A stretch of DNA of 64,000 bases from Prostheceraeus crozeri (taxonomy: Eukaryota; Platyhelminthes; Polycladida; Euryleptidae): NCBI GenBank assembly GCA_907163375.1, contig CAJQUW010005784.1:186001-250000 (forward strand), written 5' to 3'. A program made the translations under genes and the position numbers. The notes below the pieces were generated by a model that worked only from the letters and a program-made list of their open reading frames with translations, had not been told where the DNA came from and searched no databases. Below are positions 1 to 10,566 of this stretch, piece by piece (the stretch's first letter is position 1; the number at the start of each line of letters is the position of its first letter).

Positions 1-622
1 AGCGTTCAGAATTCATGGTTCCTTGCTGTATGTGAAGTTCAGAGCGGCCATTGGTCCAAATGCCAGCCCAAATCAGTAGAGTCGCACCACCTTGTACCCG
101 GGGACGATGTAAATGTCTCTGAATTTCCTGATCAGATTTGATCCATAATCTCAATCGACCATCACTATCCTTCAGACGGACTGATGCCTCATCAGACCAG
201 ACAACCCGATCCCATTGATTTCGCCAGTGACAATGACTCCTTGCCCATCTGAGACGTCTTTTTGTATGCTGATCTGATAATTCGATCTGAGAGGGCCTCT
301 TACAGCTCTTGAAATTCGACTCAATAAGTCTTCTACGAATAGTGGACTTAGAAATAGACGAGTCTAGTGCAGCCATCTCAGTTAACGAGAGACTTGGATC
401 AACTTTAGCAAATCTCAAAATTAGGCGGTCTCTACGTTTGGATGTTTTGCGTGGACGGCCACAGCCCTCTTTACGACAGAGAAGAAAATCATCATTATGC
501 CATCGATGCACATTTGTGTAAGGGACATTTAGTCGCTTGCTTGTAGCTCGCAAAGAAGACCCTAGTTCTTTCTAGCAAGGCTGACAATTGCCTTTTGTGA
601 ATGCGATCTCGTTATTGTTCAT
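1..622 (-). pseudogene. Tc1/mariner-family transposase, 3'-truncated by window edge
   Basis: The minus strand reads as a Tc1-type transposase. A start codon at 622-620 is followed by a helix-turn-helix region, then a basic 'GCGRPRK' linker. The start of the DDE catalytic domain follows, with the first catalytic Asp in 'VVWSDEAS' and a 'LLIWAGIW' block matching the usual 'vmvWG' strand. The rest of the domain, with the other two acidic residues, lies beyond base 1. An in-frame TAG at 572-574 interrupts the N-terminal helix-turn-helix, so this copy cannot make a full protein. The family normally cuts and pastes DNA at TA sites. The family call rests on motif order; the clade is unknown. Confidence 0.75.
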
Positions 623-3015
623 TTGTGCTTTCTATTGTTTTCAACCGATAAGAGATAGATTTCCAGCTGAAAGCAGTCAGGAGTGCTGCCAACACCACCG
701 CAACGAAGTCAGGAAGCTATGGAACATGAAGTCCAGTTAATCACATGTAGCAGTTACATTATTGTTGATGAATAATGGTGCTATACTGGCTCTGATTGAC
801 CGATTTTCTTTATTTTTGTTTTGCTTGATAGCTTTTGGCTTGTAGAACAACATATTACATAACAAAGGAAACAAATGTAATTTCATAAGAGTGAGGTATG
901 ATTCTGTGTAACATTGCTAGATGAAGATTAAATTATCTACTACTTTTTTATCTATAGCAGAAAACAACTCAATATTCATGCTTGAAATTTCCAACAATAA
1001 TATTAGTAAACACAACTGACATACATGTATCTTCCAAATTTCAGAGAAATTCGTTCAAGTTTGGCGGAGTTAGACAAAGTTGAAGTTAAGGCGATGTTTA
1101 AGGGTGATCCATTTTTTATGAAACAATCTGTATGTAACCCAGTACTACCTGCCTCATACATATCTCTATTACCCATCTCCTATATCATCCCTTCCATGTC
1201 ATATTTTTATGATATCATTGTACAAAAAATTTTGAATCTTATGTATAAGTCAATGTTAAAATTCCTTTTCACCTGAAGATGATCACTGAGTAGTGATTGA
1301 AATTGATAGCTTTATGATATAAATAAAATAACATCAAATTATTCTTGACTCTTCCTTATCAACGAAAGGAGAGAAACTACTGCATTATCTGGACCGGTCT
1401 ATCGTCTTCCAAGTGGCAACATATTGCTAGACGTTTTGCTTCATATCTACAAGAAGAGATACACAGGCTAGCAAACGGAAAGGGAAGGCCTGATAATGCA
1501 AGGAGTGATTACCTTTGATCTTTGAATCTGTGATATTAACATGCGGCCGACTGTGGGCAAGAAACATCATAACATTGATGATGAATATTGGATTCATGAA
1601 TACACATGTAGAATTTCAAATATGCAGTTTATCTCTAGTTAAAAATTGTTGGACATGAAAGATGGGTAGAAAATGCAGTGTTAAAGGTTTCAAAACAAAC
1701 TGGGTAAAAAACAAAGGTACATTTTGTAGATTTCCGATCAAAGATGAAGAAGCAATGGAGTCATGGTTATCGAAAATGCCGAATATGATAAAGAAAGAAG
1801 ATATAACTCGCAAATAATCATGGAGTTAGTCATATTTATTCTCAATATGTGATTAAGTTTGGCATTCGTTACAGATGGATGTAAGCAAAAAAGTTTTGAA
1901 TTAGTAAATGAAACGAATAATGGCACGTGACGGCCTGAGCAAAACTTATACTAATCACAGTATTCGAACCGCAGTGTCCGAACTCGTATTTGAGGAATAT
2001 TCATTTCCTGAAATGAATATTCCTCAAACATGCGCAAACTCCGTGACACGACAGCAGCATCAATAATCGATCCAAAGGTGCGTAAAATGAATACCGAACT
2101 AAATAGTCAAAAAAACGACCTTGTTTACAACTACCTGAAACATCAAGTTTATCTTCTAATGTGCAGATTCTAGATGGTCGTCGACAGCAGAGTGAAGCAG
2201 ATTGAGTTTCAAAGTAAACAATTTAAAACAAGGGACTATTCCTCTGACTCAAGTGCATCAACTTGCTCAAAATCCTATGTTGAAGGCTGTACTTTAAAGA
2301 ATTGCTCTTGTATGAAGTTAGTCAATTTTTACCTTTTAACATTTCGACGTGTCCATGTAGATATCAGCGGTACCTAGATCTCTGCGAGTGCTCTTAAGTT
2401 TGTTATGTATAACACAAAGCATAGACTTCCATGTACAAGGTATAATTACTGGGCTTTAATGTCTTTTTCTTGATTATAGATGAGATATTTGTATGACAAA
2501 TAGCTGAAAACAGCTTTATAATACCATGGATAGAAGCACCATGTTACAGTGAATGCCGTAGTATTAAAGGTTATCTATGGAATCAGTCAATGCCATTTGA
2601 ACAATTTCCTCACTGATATTGCAAATTGTCAGATCAGAGATTTACATAGAACACTTCCCAAGGAGGTTGATAATGTTTCATGTGAAATGATCATTGAATC
2701 TACGAAGCAAGTTTCAAGCAAAAACAGCTGAAAATTACTTTCACAGTGAATAAGTGTAGCCCACGCCAAATTTCATAAGAGACATCTATGAATCACAGAT
2801 ATACCATTTACGTATCATGTCTATGATCTCAAGAATAATGCAGCTAAAAATATTAACGCTCAGTATTGAAAAAAATTTCTTAACAAATCTTGTTGATTTA
2901 TTTTTAGGTGATCCTTATCAAAAGTTGAGTACTATATTTATAAAACCATGTTTATATTGAATAACAAAACATCTAAGTCGTCATACTGTAATGAAGCTCG
3001 TTTCTATCCTCCTGC
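623..3015. other. Host intergenic DNA, no supported gene
   Basis: AT-rich sequence with only short, compositionally random ORFs and no convincing domain, splice structure or RNA gene. The only clear structures are a perfect hairpin at 1989-2028 and scattered A/T runs. It is probably old intergenic or intronic host DNA. Confidence 0.5.
1989..2028. repeat. Perfect 19-bp hairpin
   Basis: Bases 1989-2007 are the exact reverse complement of 2010-2028, with a 2-nt loop. It is isolated from any recognisable gene. It may be the core of a small fold-back element or MITE; no flanking duplication was identified. Confidence 0.7.
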
Positions 3016-3231
3016 TCATACCACTTCCTCAAGACGTCTCGGTATGCTGTCAATAAGGTGGAAGATTTCCGCTTGAGAAACTCTCCACATATTCATCACA
3101 ACCTGTCCTCCATATCCTTCAACGTTACGAAGTAGCTGTAGATGTTGCTGCACCGTTTGGTTAGTTGAACCGCTCAGATGTTCGATTGAGTCTAAGTCCG
3201 GACTTTTTGCAGCTGCCATGAGATGGATCAA
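3016..3231 (-). pseudogene. C-terminal fragment of a Tc1-like transposase
   Basis: This 71-codon reading frame contains 'AKSPDLDSIEHL', matching the 'PaqSPDLNPIEhlW' signature before the third catalytic residue of Tc1 transposases. It ends with 'LIDSIPRRLEEVV', matching the usual C-terminal 'li.SmprRl..Vi'. N-terminal domains are not found in frame upstream. It is probably a decayed copy distinct from the one at the window start. About 70 residues of a ~340-residue protein remain. Confidence 0.6.
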
Positions 3232-4067
3232 GACGGGAGAGAAGTAGGCAGATGCTAGTTGAATGCAAGCGATTGTAAAGTGTCTGACACGTCACTGCTT
3301 CATTCTAGACTGAATAAGTTGTCTTGACGTAAACAGTCGATCTGACTTTATAGACGCCAAAAAAAGATGGCGATCATTCCACTAAGAAGACTTTCGTGGG
3401 CGTCCACACATTTTCTAACTTCGCAAGGATCCATGTTGCGCAAATCTTTTCAACCAGGTGTTAATGGTGGATTGGGGAACAGTAACAAATATTTCGGCAA
3501 CATTGGTATGTTTCATGCAGGTTTCCCACATGCCGATGACACGGTAATTCAAAACCTCTCGACATGCTAACCATACTCAATCATAGGATTTGACAAGAAT
3601 AATTGATATCGAACACCACTCAGAATAGCCATAGACATCTGTGCAGTGACATTGATGTGTACAGGCATGGATTTCAATATAGTATTGTACAGGGTGTTTC
3701 ATATGTCTCTGTATCTGTTTCTTGTTGCTTCTGCCTTGTCTCCGTTTGCAGAAAGTTGCAACTATTCATGTGAAAGGAAAAATATTTTTAAATGGTGATT
3801 TTTTCTGAAGTCTCTCTTTTTTCAAATGATTAAAGAATTAGTACACGTATTACACCAAATCCTTTGCCTATTTTTAAAACTGTAAAAGATTTTAATGAAT
3901 GAAAAATTCTATTTATTTGGACAAGCATTGAAAAAATAAATGAATACACGTATTACACTTTGTGTTCAATATGACGTCCTTCTTCTTGGATGCACACCTC
4001 ACAGCGCCGCACGAATTCAGGATAACACTTTTTGATCATGTCATTTGGAATGTTTGTCAGTGTGCCC

Positions 4068-5018
4068 TCAATTGAAAGTCATTTCCTGTAATGAGGTTGG
4101 CCTGTTTCGGTAAACATTTTCTTTGACGTAAGACCACAACCAGAAGTTGCAAATAGTCAGGTCCGGAGATCTGGGCGGCCATTCGTGAAATCTACGTCTC
4201 CCAATCCAACGTCCATGAAGGTGCTCATTGAGCCAATTTCTTACAAGGAGACTGAAGTGAGGTGGTGCCCCATCCTGTTGGTAGATTTCATTCCGGCGAA
4301 TGAAAGGAGCGACTTTTGTGGACAGAATTTGCACGTATCTTTCAGAATTAACGGTTTGGTCCATGATGACGTAGGTTAGACCGTGATAATAAGAAACTGC
4401 TGCCCACACTGTAATTGCTTCATATTTTAGTGGACGGACGATGGTAAGATGTTCGTTTTCCTTTGAATAATAAAACATGCCGATTCACATTTCCGTTCAA
4501 ATGAAAGCTGCATTCATCCGAAAAAACATTTGTCTTTGTAAATCCAAGAGGATTGCTTCGGGTCAAAAGCCACTCAGCAAACTGTAATCGTCTATCAAAA
4601 TCTTCTTCGTTGATTTCATGGACAATCTAATATTTCCATGGACGAATTTTTTCGTCTCTCAAGACTCTGTTGACAGCTGAAAGGGAAGTTCCAACATTCA
4701 AATTTGTCTCTGACTTGTCCCTTCGATGTTTTCTAAAACATAATTGATCACTTGATTCTTCACATTTTCGTCTGATGGTCTTCCAGACTTCTTTCTTGGC
4801 AGTAAGCTTCCCTCTGTCCATAGTTGATCTTTCCAATACTGAAATGTTGTTCGACCAGGCGCTTTACGATGGAATCTTTCTTCGTACTCTTTTATCGCTC
4901 TGGTAGCACTGTCGTAAGTAATTGCTGCACTAGTCAGAAATACCTTTTCTTGCATTGTAATTTCGGAATCACCTGAAGCCATCAAGAGCGAAAAGTTCGT
5001 CCGATAACGAAAACACAT
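4068..5018 (-). pseudogene. Tc1/mariner-like transposase (DD41D-like spacing), inactivated
   Basis: The N-terminal part (5018 to ~4700) has the helix-turn-helix of SETMAR-like transposases, with 'TFQYWKDQ' and a 'KKSGRPSDENV' linker. The catalytic part contains the first Asp in 'FSDECSFHLNG' (about 4510-4540), the second in 'QQDGAPPH', and 'PPRSPDLTICNF'. The residue expected to be the third catalytic Asp is Asn here. From the second Asp to this Asn there are 41 intervening residues, as in DD41D-type elements. A frameshift separates the first-Asp block from the frame beginning at 4478, and another lies near 4627-4700. It should be inactive. Confidence 0.75.
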
Positions 5019-5268
5019 GGAAATGAAAAGTTTCGAAGATGAAATGTGGGTTAGCGCTATTCACCGCAATCGTGCAATCAATCACAATTGAACGTCGCTT
5101 TCGTCGTCACTAATATCGATTTCTTGACCTGGCCTGACTTAGATTTCTTTCTCTGGTTTGTTGAAGCAGGCCTGCATAATTGCAGCAAATTAGGTGCGCC
5201 GTCCCCACGAGTGCGCATGAGTGCTTCATGCGCTATTATGATACATGCATTTCATTTTGAAAAATGGA

Positions 5269-5395
5269 ACCGTAGGTAATAAACAGCGCAATATTGTTTT
5301 CTTAATCATCTAAAAAGAAAAATCTTCAGAAAAAAACCGTAGGTAATAAACAGCGCAATATTGTTTTCTTAATCATTTAAAAAGAAAAGTCTTCT
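5269..5395. repeat. Direct duplication, 67-bp period
   Basis: Two near-identical consecutive units begin 'ACCGTAGGTAATAAACAGCG' at 5269 and 5336. They lie inside the Tc1/mariner-like element between the transposase start and its right inverted repeat. This is a local tandem duplication with no predicted function. Confidence 0.8.
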
Positions 5396-5502
5396 TAAAA
5401 ATCATATTTGAAAGGTTTTTTACCTTTCATGTAAATAGGTGCAACATTCTACAAACGGAGACTAGACAAGAGATGCCAGAGACAGAGACATGTGAAACAC
5501 CC

Positions 5503-6239
5503 ATCGGGATGAGACACTACCGATATCTACATACATTAGTTGTCCGATTTTTGAACTAAGGATGAAATTTATTCAAAAGTGCAGTTGAGGATGTCAATGT
5601 ATTATGCACCACTATACGCAATTGACTGAAATTATACTTTTACGGATCCATTTTAATCGTTTTTAATAACTTTGCATAAATCGATCGTTTATGTCAAGAA
5701 ATAGACATGAGAGCTTGCTTCTTACTTGCTTAACAACTTCTGCACAGTTGTACTACGAACTTGGGCGGATAAACGTCCAGATTTCGATTCTGATATTTAT
5801 TTTTTCATCCAACAATTGAAGAATTTTTCAACACAGAAAATTGAAATGGATGTCCAATTTCACAGCATCGCGACATGAATTCTTGCTGACGAATGCGAAA
5901 AAGTTTTTCGAAAACATTTTGTTAGTTCTTATCAGATAGGATTTTTCGGACTTTCTCTATGCGGATTTTCAATAATTTCCACGCTTTTATCAACATGTCC
6001 ATCAAACACTTTGTTGGTACAATCAACACACCTCAAGAAAAATATAGCAAATAATACTGTGCCTCTTGAGTAAATCGAGGCATTGTCGGACGAAGTCTCT
6101 TCTCCCTTGATTTGAGTCAAATGACAGGAAGGACTGTTGGTTTTGCATAAATCCACTAATATATCCAAATTTTACTTACCAAAACTAAATAAACCCACTA
6201 ATTTTACACATAATGCATTCCTTTTTAAGTCCGAGTTTG
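5503..6239. other. Host DNA between two elements, no supported gene
   Basis: AT-rich flank between the mariner-like element and PalE. Short ORFs here show no recognisable domain. The first ~40 bp is a dispersed repeat also present, inverted, near 26080-26115. Confidence 0.5.
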
Positions 6240-6245
6240 TGTGTT
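6240..6245. repeat. Left 6-bp target duplication of PalE (TGTGTT)
   Basis: TGTGTT abuts the element end AGTAGTAAGTAAATC. The opposite flank at 25073-25078 is TGGGTT, one mismatch away. Six-base target duplications are the standard signature of Polinton/Maverick integration. Confidence 0.75.
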
Positions 6246-6560
6246 AGTAGTAAGTAAATCTACACCACTGGACCGCACAAGATGGCCGCCGTCCACCGAC
6301 CTCCCCCCTCCTGTCAGACTTAGGGCGTCGGCCCTAGTCCGCCACCGGGTTCCTTCGAGTCCGACTCCCCCCCTTTGGACCGACGGCGTAGCGAGAGGTT
6401 GTTCGTGGTGCGCTCTCCAGGTTGGCGTGGTGTGCCGGCCAGGTTGGCGTGGTGTGCCGCCCAGGTTGGCGTGGTGTGCCGGCCAGGTTGGAAGGGTGGA
6501 ATTTTGGTGCGAGACCCCTCCCATCGTGTTTCTCGTCAAAAGTTGGGTTAACAAAATTTT

Positions 6561-7420
6561 TCCACCTCCCCCCCCTCGGCAGCGATATTCTAATTTTGGT
6601 TCTAGTGGATGGATTTTGTCTTATAGATACTCATTTGAAAGAGGAGAAAACACTGCTCAATGACATTTTTGTTGCGAGTCAATCGGATCAGCCGTTCAAA
6701 TGTTAGAGCTGTTACAAGATTTCACGTCGGACCTCACCTGAAAAAATCCTAAGTGTCTGAGTGACTTTGTATGAGAAAAATTTTTTTTCCAAAGTGTCGA
6801 ACTTCGACCTGGGACCCTGACCAAAGTTTGTTTCATCAAATTTCACCGACCCCCCCTCGGCAGCGATCTTCTAATTTTGGTTCTAGTGGATGGATTTTGT
6901 CTTGCAGATACTCATTTGAAAGAGGAGAAAACACTGCTCAGTGACATTTTTGTTGCGAGTCAATCGGATCAGCCGTTCAAATGTTAGAGCTGTTACAAGA
7001 TTTCACGTCGGACCTCAGATTTGACGAAAAAATCCTAAGTGTCAGAGTGACTTTGTATGAGAAAAATTTTTTTCCAAAGTGTCGAATTTCGACCTGGGAC
7101 CCTGACCAAAGTTTGTTTCATCAAATTTCACCGACCCCCCCCCTCGGCAGCGATATTCTAATTTTGGTTCTAGTGGATGGATTTTGTCTTATAGATACTC
7201 ATTTGAAAGAGGAGAAAAAACTGCTCAGTGACATTGTTGTTGCGAGTCAATCGGATCAGCCGTTCAAAAGTTAGAGCTGTTACAAGATTTCACGTCGGAC
7301 TTCACCTGAAAAAATCCTAAGTGTCAGACTGACTTTGTATGGGAAAAATTTTTTCAAAGTGTCGAACTTCGACCTGGGACCCTGACCAAAGTTTGTTTCA
7401 TCAAATTTCTCCGAACGGTA
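6561..7420. repeat. Three ~285-bp tandem repeats near PalE left end
   Basis: Units start at the 'CTCGGCAGCGAT' positions near 6575, 6856 and 7142. Each ends in a stretch about a 'GACCTGGGACCCTGACC' block before a C-run. Some units keep short open frames but substitutions and length changes break them, so this looks like terminal structural sequence rather than a gene. The mirror set on the right has about two full units. Confidence 0.8.
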
Positions 7421-7718
7421 GGGGGGAGGGGGGTCAGTGAAAAGTGATGAAAAATGTTTTGGTAAGGGTCCCAGATTGAAATTCGGAAGTTTTAAATTTT
7501 TCAAAATTTTCACCACACTGGAGCTCCCACACTTAGGAATTTTTTCACTTGTGGCATGTTACATGGCCATGTGCTGACGGACCGACTTCCCGTGGTCATA
7601 TGAGAATGGTTTAGGTGTCATATGATAGAGAATGATGAGACGAATCGTTTGCAACAAACCGCATGTCGCTACGATGAATACTTTCGGAGATAGAGCCATT
7701 TTAAGTTTTATTCCGAGC

Positions 7719-7727
7719 ATATATAAA
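7719..7727 (+). promoter_or_regulatory. TATA box of the PalE coiled-coil gene (left arm)
   Basis: 'CATATATAAACCCC' lies about 45 bp before a GT donor in 'GACGAGGTAAGC'. It gives a compact Pol II promoter and a short non-coding first exon. The mirror copy is near 23925-23933 on the minus strand. Confidence 0.6.
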
Positions 7728-7770
7728 CCCCCGACAACGTAAGTCTGATCACTTCATCGAAAGACGAGGT

Positions 7771-8331
7771 AAGCGACGGTCGTCGCTCTGAGCTCCCGAT
7801 ATCGGGTGTTTCAAAGGACTCTATCTTTTGAAGTAGGCAAGCTATCTTCTTACTTCAAAGTTTGTGTGATAGAGTTTGATTATGTCTTTACTACTGATAA
7901 AATTTTTTAAAAGTAGTATGAGTAGTAAAATGCGGAATTTTTTTAAAATTCTTAATTTTCAGTTTTTTCAAAGTTTTAACATGTAGTCTAAAGTTTTTAA
8001 GTATGCTACATTCAAATCTGCTATCAGATTTGAAATTTAACTAAGTCTAAGGCAGCTTTGAGGGGTTAGATCCCAGCTACTGATCACTACCTTTGACTCG
8101 GCGTTGCTGTTACCACTTCGGGGCAGTGACAATGATGTCTTAAGCTGTAAATAGCGGGTATCGGGGAAGATATCTCACTTCCCTAGTGATCAGTACAAGG
8201 CCTTCGGGCTGTCAACGGGATCGAGTGCCACTCACTACACTCAAATCTATAATTCGTCACTAAGTGTAATGCTTTAGGAATATGACTGTACTACATGATT
8301 CCAAACTTATACAAATTTCATTATCTTACAG
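7771..8331 (+). other. 5'UTR intron of the PalE coiled-coil gene
   Basis: The donor is GAG|GTAAGC and the acceptor TTATCTTACAG|TTAGCC, six bases before the start codon at 8338. The intron holds a GC-richer, possibly structured segment (8070-8215). The same signals occur inverted in the right arm (23319 to ~23879). Confidence 0.6.
8078..8210 (+). ncRNA. Candidate structured RNA segment inside the 5'UTR intron
   Basis: TACTGATCACTA (8078-8089) is the exact complement of TAGTGATCAGTA (8184-8195), closing a ~95-nt domain. Inside is GGGAAG...CTTCCC, and just outside is GGCC-TTCG-GGCT, a UUCG-capped stem. The segment is preserved in the other arm. No known RNA family was recognised, and it could be only a splicing or regulatory fold. 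Confidence 0.35.
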
Positions 8332-8337
8332 TTAGCC

Positions 8338-9492
8338 ATGGCAAATGATAAGAATCGCAAATTCCATATGAAAATGTATACATGTGGGCGAATCAATCGC
8401 AGTGCGGACGCCAAGGCGCATGTTAAGAAGGCGGGCACTGACCACATGATCATCCTGAGTAGGGTTGCGTGTGTGAAGTGTGGGGTGTTGAAGGGAGTTG
8501 AGGATGAGGTGAAGTTTTACCGAGTGCATGCTGATTGTATTGGAGGTTTGATGAATGACCATCGATTCACCAAGTTGATTGTTGAAGAGAGGGAGCGAAT
8601 GTTGAAGATAGAGCGAGACGCCAAGGTGGAGAATGATGTGGAGAGTGATGAGGTGAAGAAAGCTGTTGCTTCGTTGGAGGCTGAGATTGAGCGAATGAGA
8701 GTGCTTGAGAGTGATGATGAGGATGATGTGGATTTAGATAGGGAGCGTGTGAGGAAGTTGAGCTCTTCTTCCTCGGAGGTGTCCAACATAGTTGTTGAGG
8801 ACCCCCCGCAGAGCTCATCTTCCCCAAAATTGAAGGGTGGTGGGATTTGCATGCAGTCGGCGAGGTGGATGAAGGATGTCGAAACAAAGCATGTGTCGCA
8901 GCAGATGGCACATGATTTGTTAGTAAATAAATATGAAAGTTTGAAGAAGGTTAAAGACGAAGTCGTGAAGGAGTTGGATGAGTTGAAAAAGAAGGATCTG
9001 AAGTCGAAGCAGGTAGCGGATGAGAATATCAAAATGAGGCGTAGTGTGACAGATTTGAAGATGAAGACGCGAGAGTTGGAAGAGAAGAATTATGACTGTG
9101 AGAAGAGGGCGAGTGCTGCAGAGAGAAGAATGAGACATGCAGAAGCGAAGTTCGAGGAGATGATGAAGGAGATGACTGTGTTGAGAGCGAGGAATGTTGA
9201 GTTGGAGAGGAATGTGGCTCGGCGGGGTGATGAGAGACAGGCGTTTGAGAAGTTGGAGCGCATGAGGGATGAGTGGAATCGTTTGAATGAGGATAGGTTG
9301 TTTGAGTTTCACATCCCTATTCGGGATAACCATTTGGACGGCCAGGTCATTGTGAATAAAGACCTTGATGACTCGATCATCTGTTATAACGGGCACCCCC
9401 AAAAGAAATGCCTACACGCCACACTCCGAATGCGTGGGCACTTGACTGCCTTTTCTGTTAGGAAGCGCGCGAGACTGCCCAAGGATGGCTAA
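8338..9492 (+). CDS. PalE coiled-coil protein with Cys-containing N-terminal domain (left arm)
   Basis: This is a 384-residue frame starting six bases after a splice acceptor. Residues ~1-80 are basic, with Cys residues in 'YTCGRI', 'CVKCGVLK' and 'RVHADCIG' that could bind zinc. Residues ~80-160 are acidic and Ser-rich. Residues ~185-330 form a long charged coiled coil. The C-terminus ends in a basic 'SVRKRARLPKDG'. The stop TAA (9490-9492) lies four bases before an intron donor. After splicing, the same frame stays open through the 138-bp module (9583-9720). It is nearly identical to the mirror gene at 22158-23312, with about five residue differences, which suggests selection or recent conversion. 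The family is not recognised; a DNA-binding or scaffold role is speculation. Confidence 0.75.
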   Translation: MANDKNRKFHMKMYTCGRINRSADAKAHVKKAGTDHMIILSRVACVKCGVLKGVEDEVKFYRVHADCIGGLMNDHRFTKLIVEERERMLKIERDAKVENDVESDEVKKAVASLEAEIERMRVLESDDEDDVDLDRERVRKLSSSSSEVSNIVVEDPPQSSSSPKLKGGGICMQSARWMKDVETKHVSQQMAHDLLVNKYESLKKVKDEVVKELDELKKKDLKSKQVADENIKMRRSVTDLKMKTRELEEKNYDCEKRASAAERRMRHAEAKFEEMMKEMTVLRARNVELERNVARRGDERQAFEKLERMRDEWNRLNEDRLFEFHIPIRDNHLDGQVIVNKDLDDSIICYNGHPQKKCLHATLRMRGHLTAFSVRKRARLPKDG

Positions 9493-9496
9493 CTTG

Positions 9497-9556
9497 GTAA
9501 GTGAAAAGCAAATAAGATAGTATATCCTATTCTAATACATATCATTTTCATTGCAG
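9497..9556 (+). other. 60-bp intron after the coiled-coil ORF
   Basis: Donor CTTG|GTAAGTG and acceptor TTTCATTGCAG|ATC. It lies just beyond the TAA stop. It joins the coiled-coil ORF to the first 138-bp module in the same frame, so it would lie in the 3'UTR unless the stop is read through or is a mutation. Confidence 0.6.
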
Positions 9557-9582
9557 ATCTTTTCCCTGCCTTCACCACTCCC

Positions 9583-9720
9583 GAGAACGAACCAACGGCT
9601 CTCATAAGGCCTACCATGGGGCAAGACATGATAGAACCTCCACGTGGTTTGCCCTGGGCAGTCTTCAGACTGGCGAATACTATCATTAAGTTGAATCTGC
9701 TATCAGTCAACTTGAACGTT
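9583..9720 (+). repeat. 138-bp PalE module, left copy 1
   Basis: First of three 138-bp copies in the left arm, running from GAGAACGAACC to AACTTGAACGTT. It contains a short hairpin (CAGTCT-TC-AGACTG) and a longer one (AAGTTGA...TCAACTT). It also holds an open frame including 'MGQDMIEPP' and 'GLPWAVFRLANTIIK'. A TATA box follows at 9738. Confidence 0.85.
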
Positions 9721-9737
9721 GCGTCGCGTTAGAGGGG

Positions 9738-9745
9738 TATATAAT
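9738..9745 (+). promoter_or_regulatory. TATA box upstream of the 130-codon PalE ORF
   Basis: TATATAAT lies 17 bp after the first 138-bp module and 32 bp before the ATG at 9777, implying a very short 5'UTR. The right-arm mirror is slightly changed (TATATAAA-type). Confidence 0.6.
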
Positions 9746-9776
9746 CCACTACCTCTCATTTCATTTCATTTCAATC

Positions 9777-10169
9777 ATGCAGACGCTGAACACTCAAGTC
9801 AGCTCTCCTCGCGGACCGCAGTTAAGACCGCGAAATTTATTTAATGAATTTGCTAGAATAGAGGAGCAAGACAGAGTCCACAACAATCTTGCTCGGATTG
9901 GCAATGCGATGACAGCAAGTGTTGCCAATCCAATGGAATGCGCTACATTCTACCCTCTACTCACATGCCAACTAGCATGGAAGTCGACACTGCTACCATG
10001 GAGAGAGTCAAAGACTCTCTCAGCAGAATCGGTATGGAGTAAGATGGCTGATGACGATCCCCGAGAACGAACCATCGGCCCTGATAAGGGCCACCATGGG
10101 GCAAGACATGATAGAACCTCCTCGCGGTTTGCCCTGGGCAGTCTTCAGACTGGCGAATACTATCATTAA
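9777..10169 (+). CDS. Small PalE protein, unknown; frame runs into the 138-bp module
   Basis: The 130-codon frame starts downstream of a TATA box with 'MQTLNTQVSSP'. The first ~60 residues are helical and charged. After that a second overlapping frame, ending 'VKDSLSRIGME', looks equally protein-like. A frameshift or a missed intron near 9930-9950 is therefore possible. The last ~35 codons of the listed frame cross the second 138-bp module in a different frame from the module's own open frame, so the true C-terminus is uncertain. The mirror copy is at 21482-21874. No family was recognised. Confidence 0.45.
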   Translation: MQTLNTQVSSPRGPQLRPRNLFNEFARIEEQDRVHNNLARIGNAMTASVANPMECATFYPLLTCQLAWKSTLLPWRESKTLSAESVWSKMADDDPRERTIGPDKGHHGARHDRTSSRFALGSLQTGEYYH

Positions 10170-10200
10170 GTTGAATCTGCTATCAGTCAACTTGAACGTT
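10063..10200 (+). repeat. 138-bp PalE module, left copy 2
   Basis: Second copy, same length and boundaries. It follows the 130-codon ORF region and precedes the TATA box at 10266. Confidence 0.85.
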
Positions 10201-10265
10201 GTGCAGTCGATTGCTATCCCTGAAGCATTCTGATTCGCTGTTGAGCAATTCATTGTTGAAAACCC

Positions 10266-10273
10266 TATATAAG
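10266..10273 (+). promoter_or_regulatory. TATA box upstream of the acidic 79-codon ORF
   Basis: TATATAAG lies 66 bp after module copy 2 and 41 bp before the ATG at 10314. The repeated order of module, TATA box and ORF supports a cassette organisation. Confidence 0.6.
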
Positions 10274-10313
10274 CCAGAAGATTGTAGCGCTTCTCATTCA
10301 ATTTTAAGTCACG

Positions 10314-10553
10314 ATGGAGGCAACATCTCCTACCAACACCATTCCCGACTTTATCATCCTCGACGAGTGGGATGAAGAGGATGAGAAGGAGTGTGAGAAG
10401 AAGGGGAAGATCAAGAGGATCGTTTGGACGGATGAGGTGTGGACTCCTAATACCACCCGCATCCGAAAGGTGCCAGATGCACCACCACGGCTTAGGCGGT
10501 ACAGGGTTTATGACAACCTAACTGTCATACCTTTTGACTTTTCAAATCAATAG
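10314..10553 (+). CDS. Small acidic/basic PalE protein, unknown
   Basis: A 79-codon frame with an acidic stretch ('DEWDEEDEKECEKKG') followed by a basic, proline-containing half ('PPRLRRYRVYDNL'). A TATA box is suitably placed and the sequence is kept in the right arm at 21116-21355. It ends at TAG 14 bp before the third 138-bp module, whose own frame is offset. No known family was recognised. The length and charge pattern suit a small regulatory or DNA-packaging protein, but that is a guess. Confidence 0.5.
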   Translation: MEATSPTNTIPDFIILDEWDEEDEKECEKKGKIKRIVWTDEVWTPNTTRIRKVPDAPPRLRRYRVYDNLTVIPFDFSNQ

Positions 10554-10566
10554 TCAACTTGTCGCC

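Larger units (their letters stand above)
3692..5502 (-). mobile_element. Tc1/mariner-like DNA transposon with ~100-bp terminal inverted repeats
   Basis: The left end begins GGGTGTTTCA at 3692 and the right end is its complement, finishing at 5502. Similarity between the inverted ends extends about 100 bp and includes shared 'TGTCTCTGT' and 'TCTCCGTTTG' blocks. A decayed transposase lies inside on the minus strand. A 67-bp direct duplication sits inside the N-terminal-side end at 5269-5395. No clean TA duplication remains. The right flank at 5503-5540 resembles, inverted, the sequence at 26080-26115, which lacks the element and may represent an unoccupied paralogous site. Confidence 0.75.

Noticed and set aside
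5503..5540. Proof of an empty target site for the mariner-like element at ~26080-26120
   Set aside because: Only ~38 bp on one side aligns well and the other side is uncertain; it could be a common dispersed repeat.
8517..9402. Long minus-strand ORFs opposite the coiled-coil gene
   Set aside because: They are shadows caused by the codon bias of the coiled coil, with Ser/His/Leu runs and no promoter or domain.
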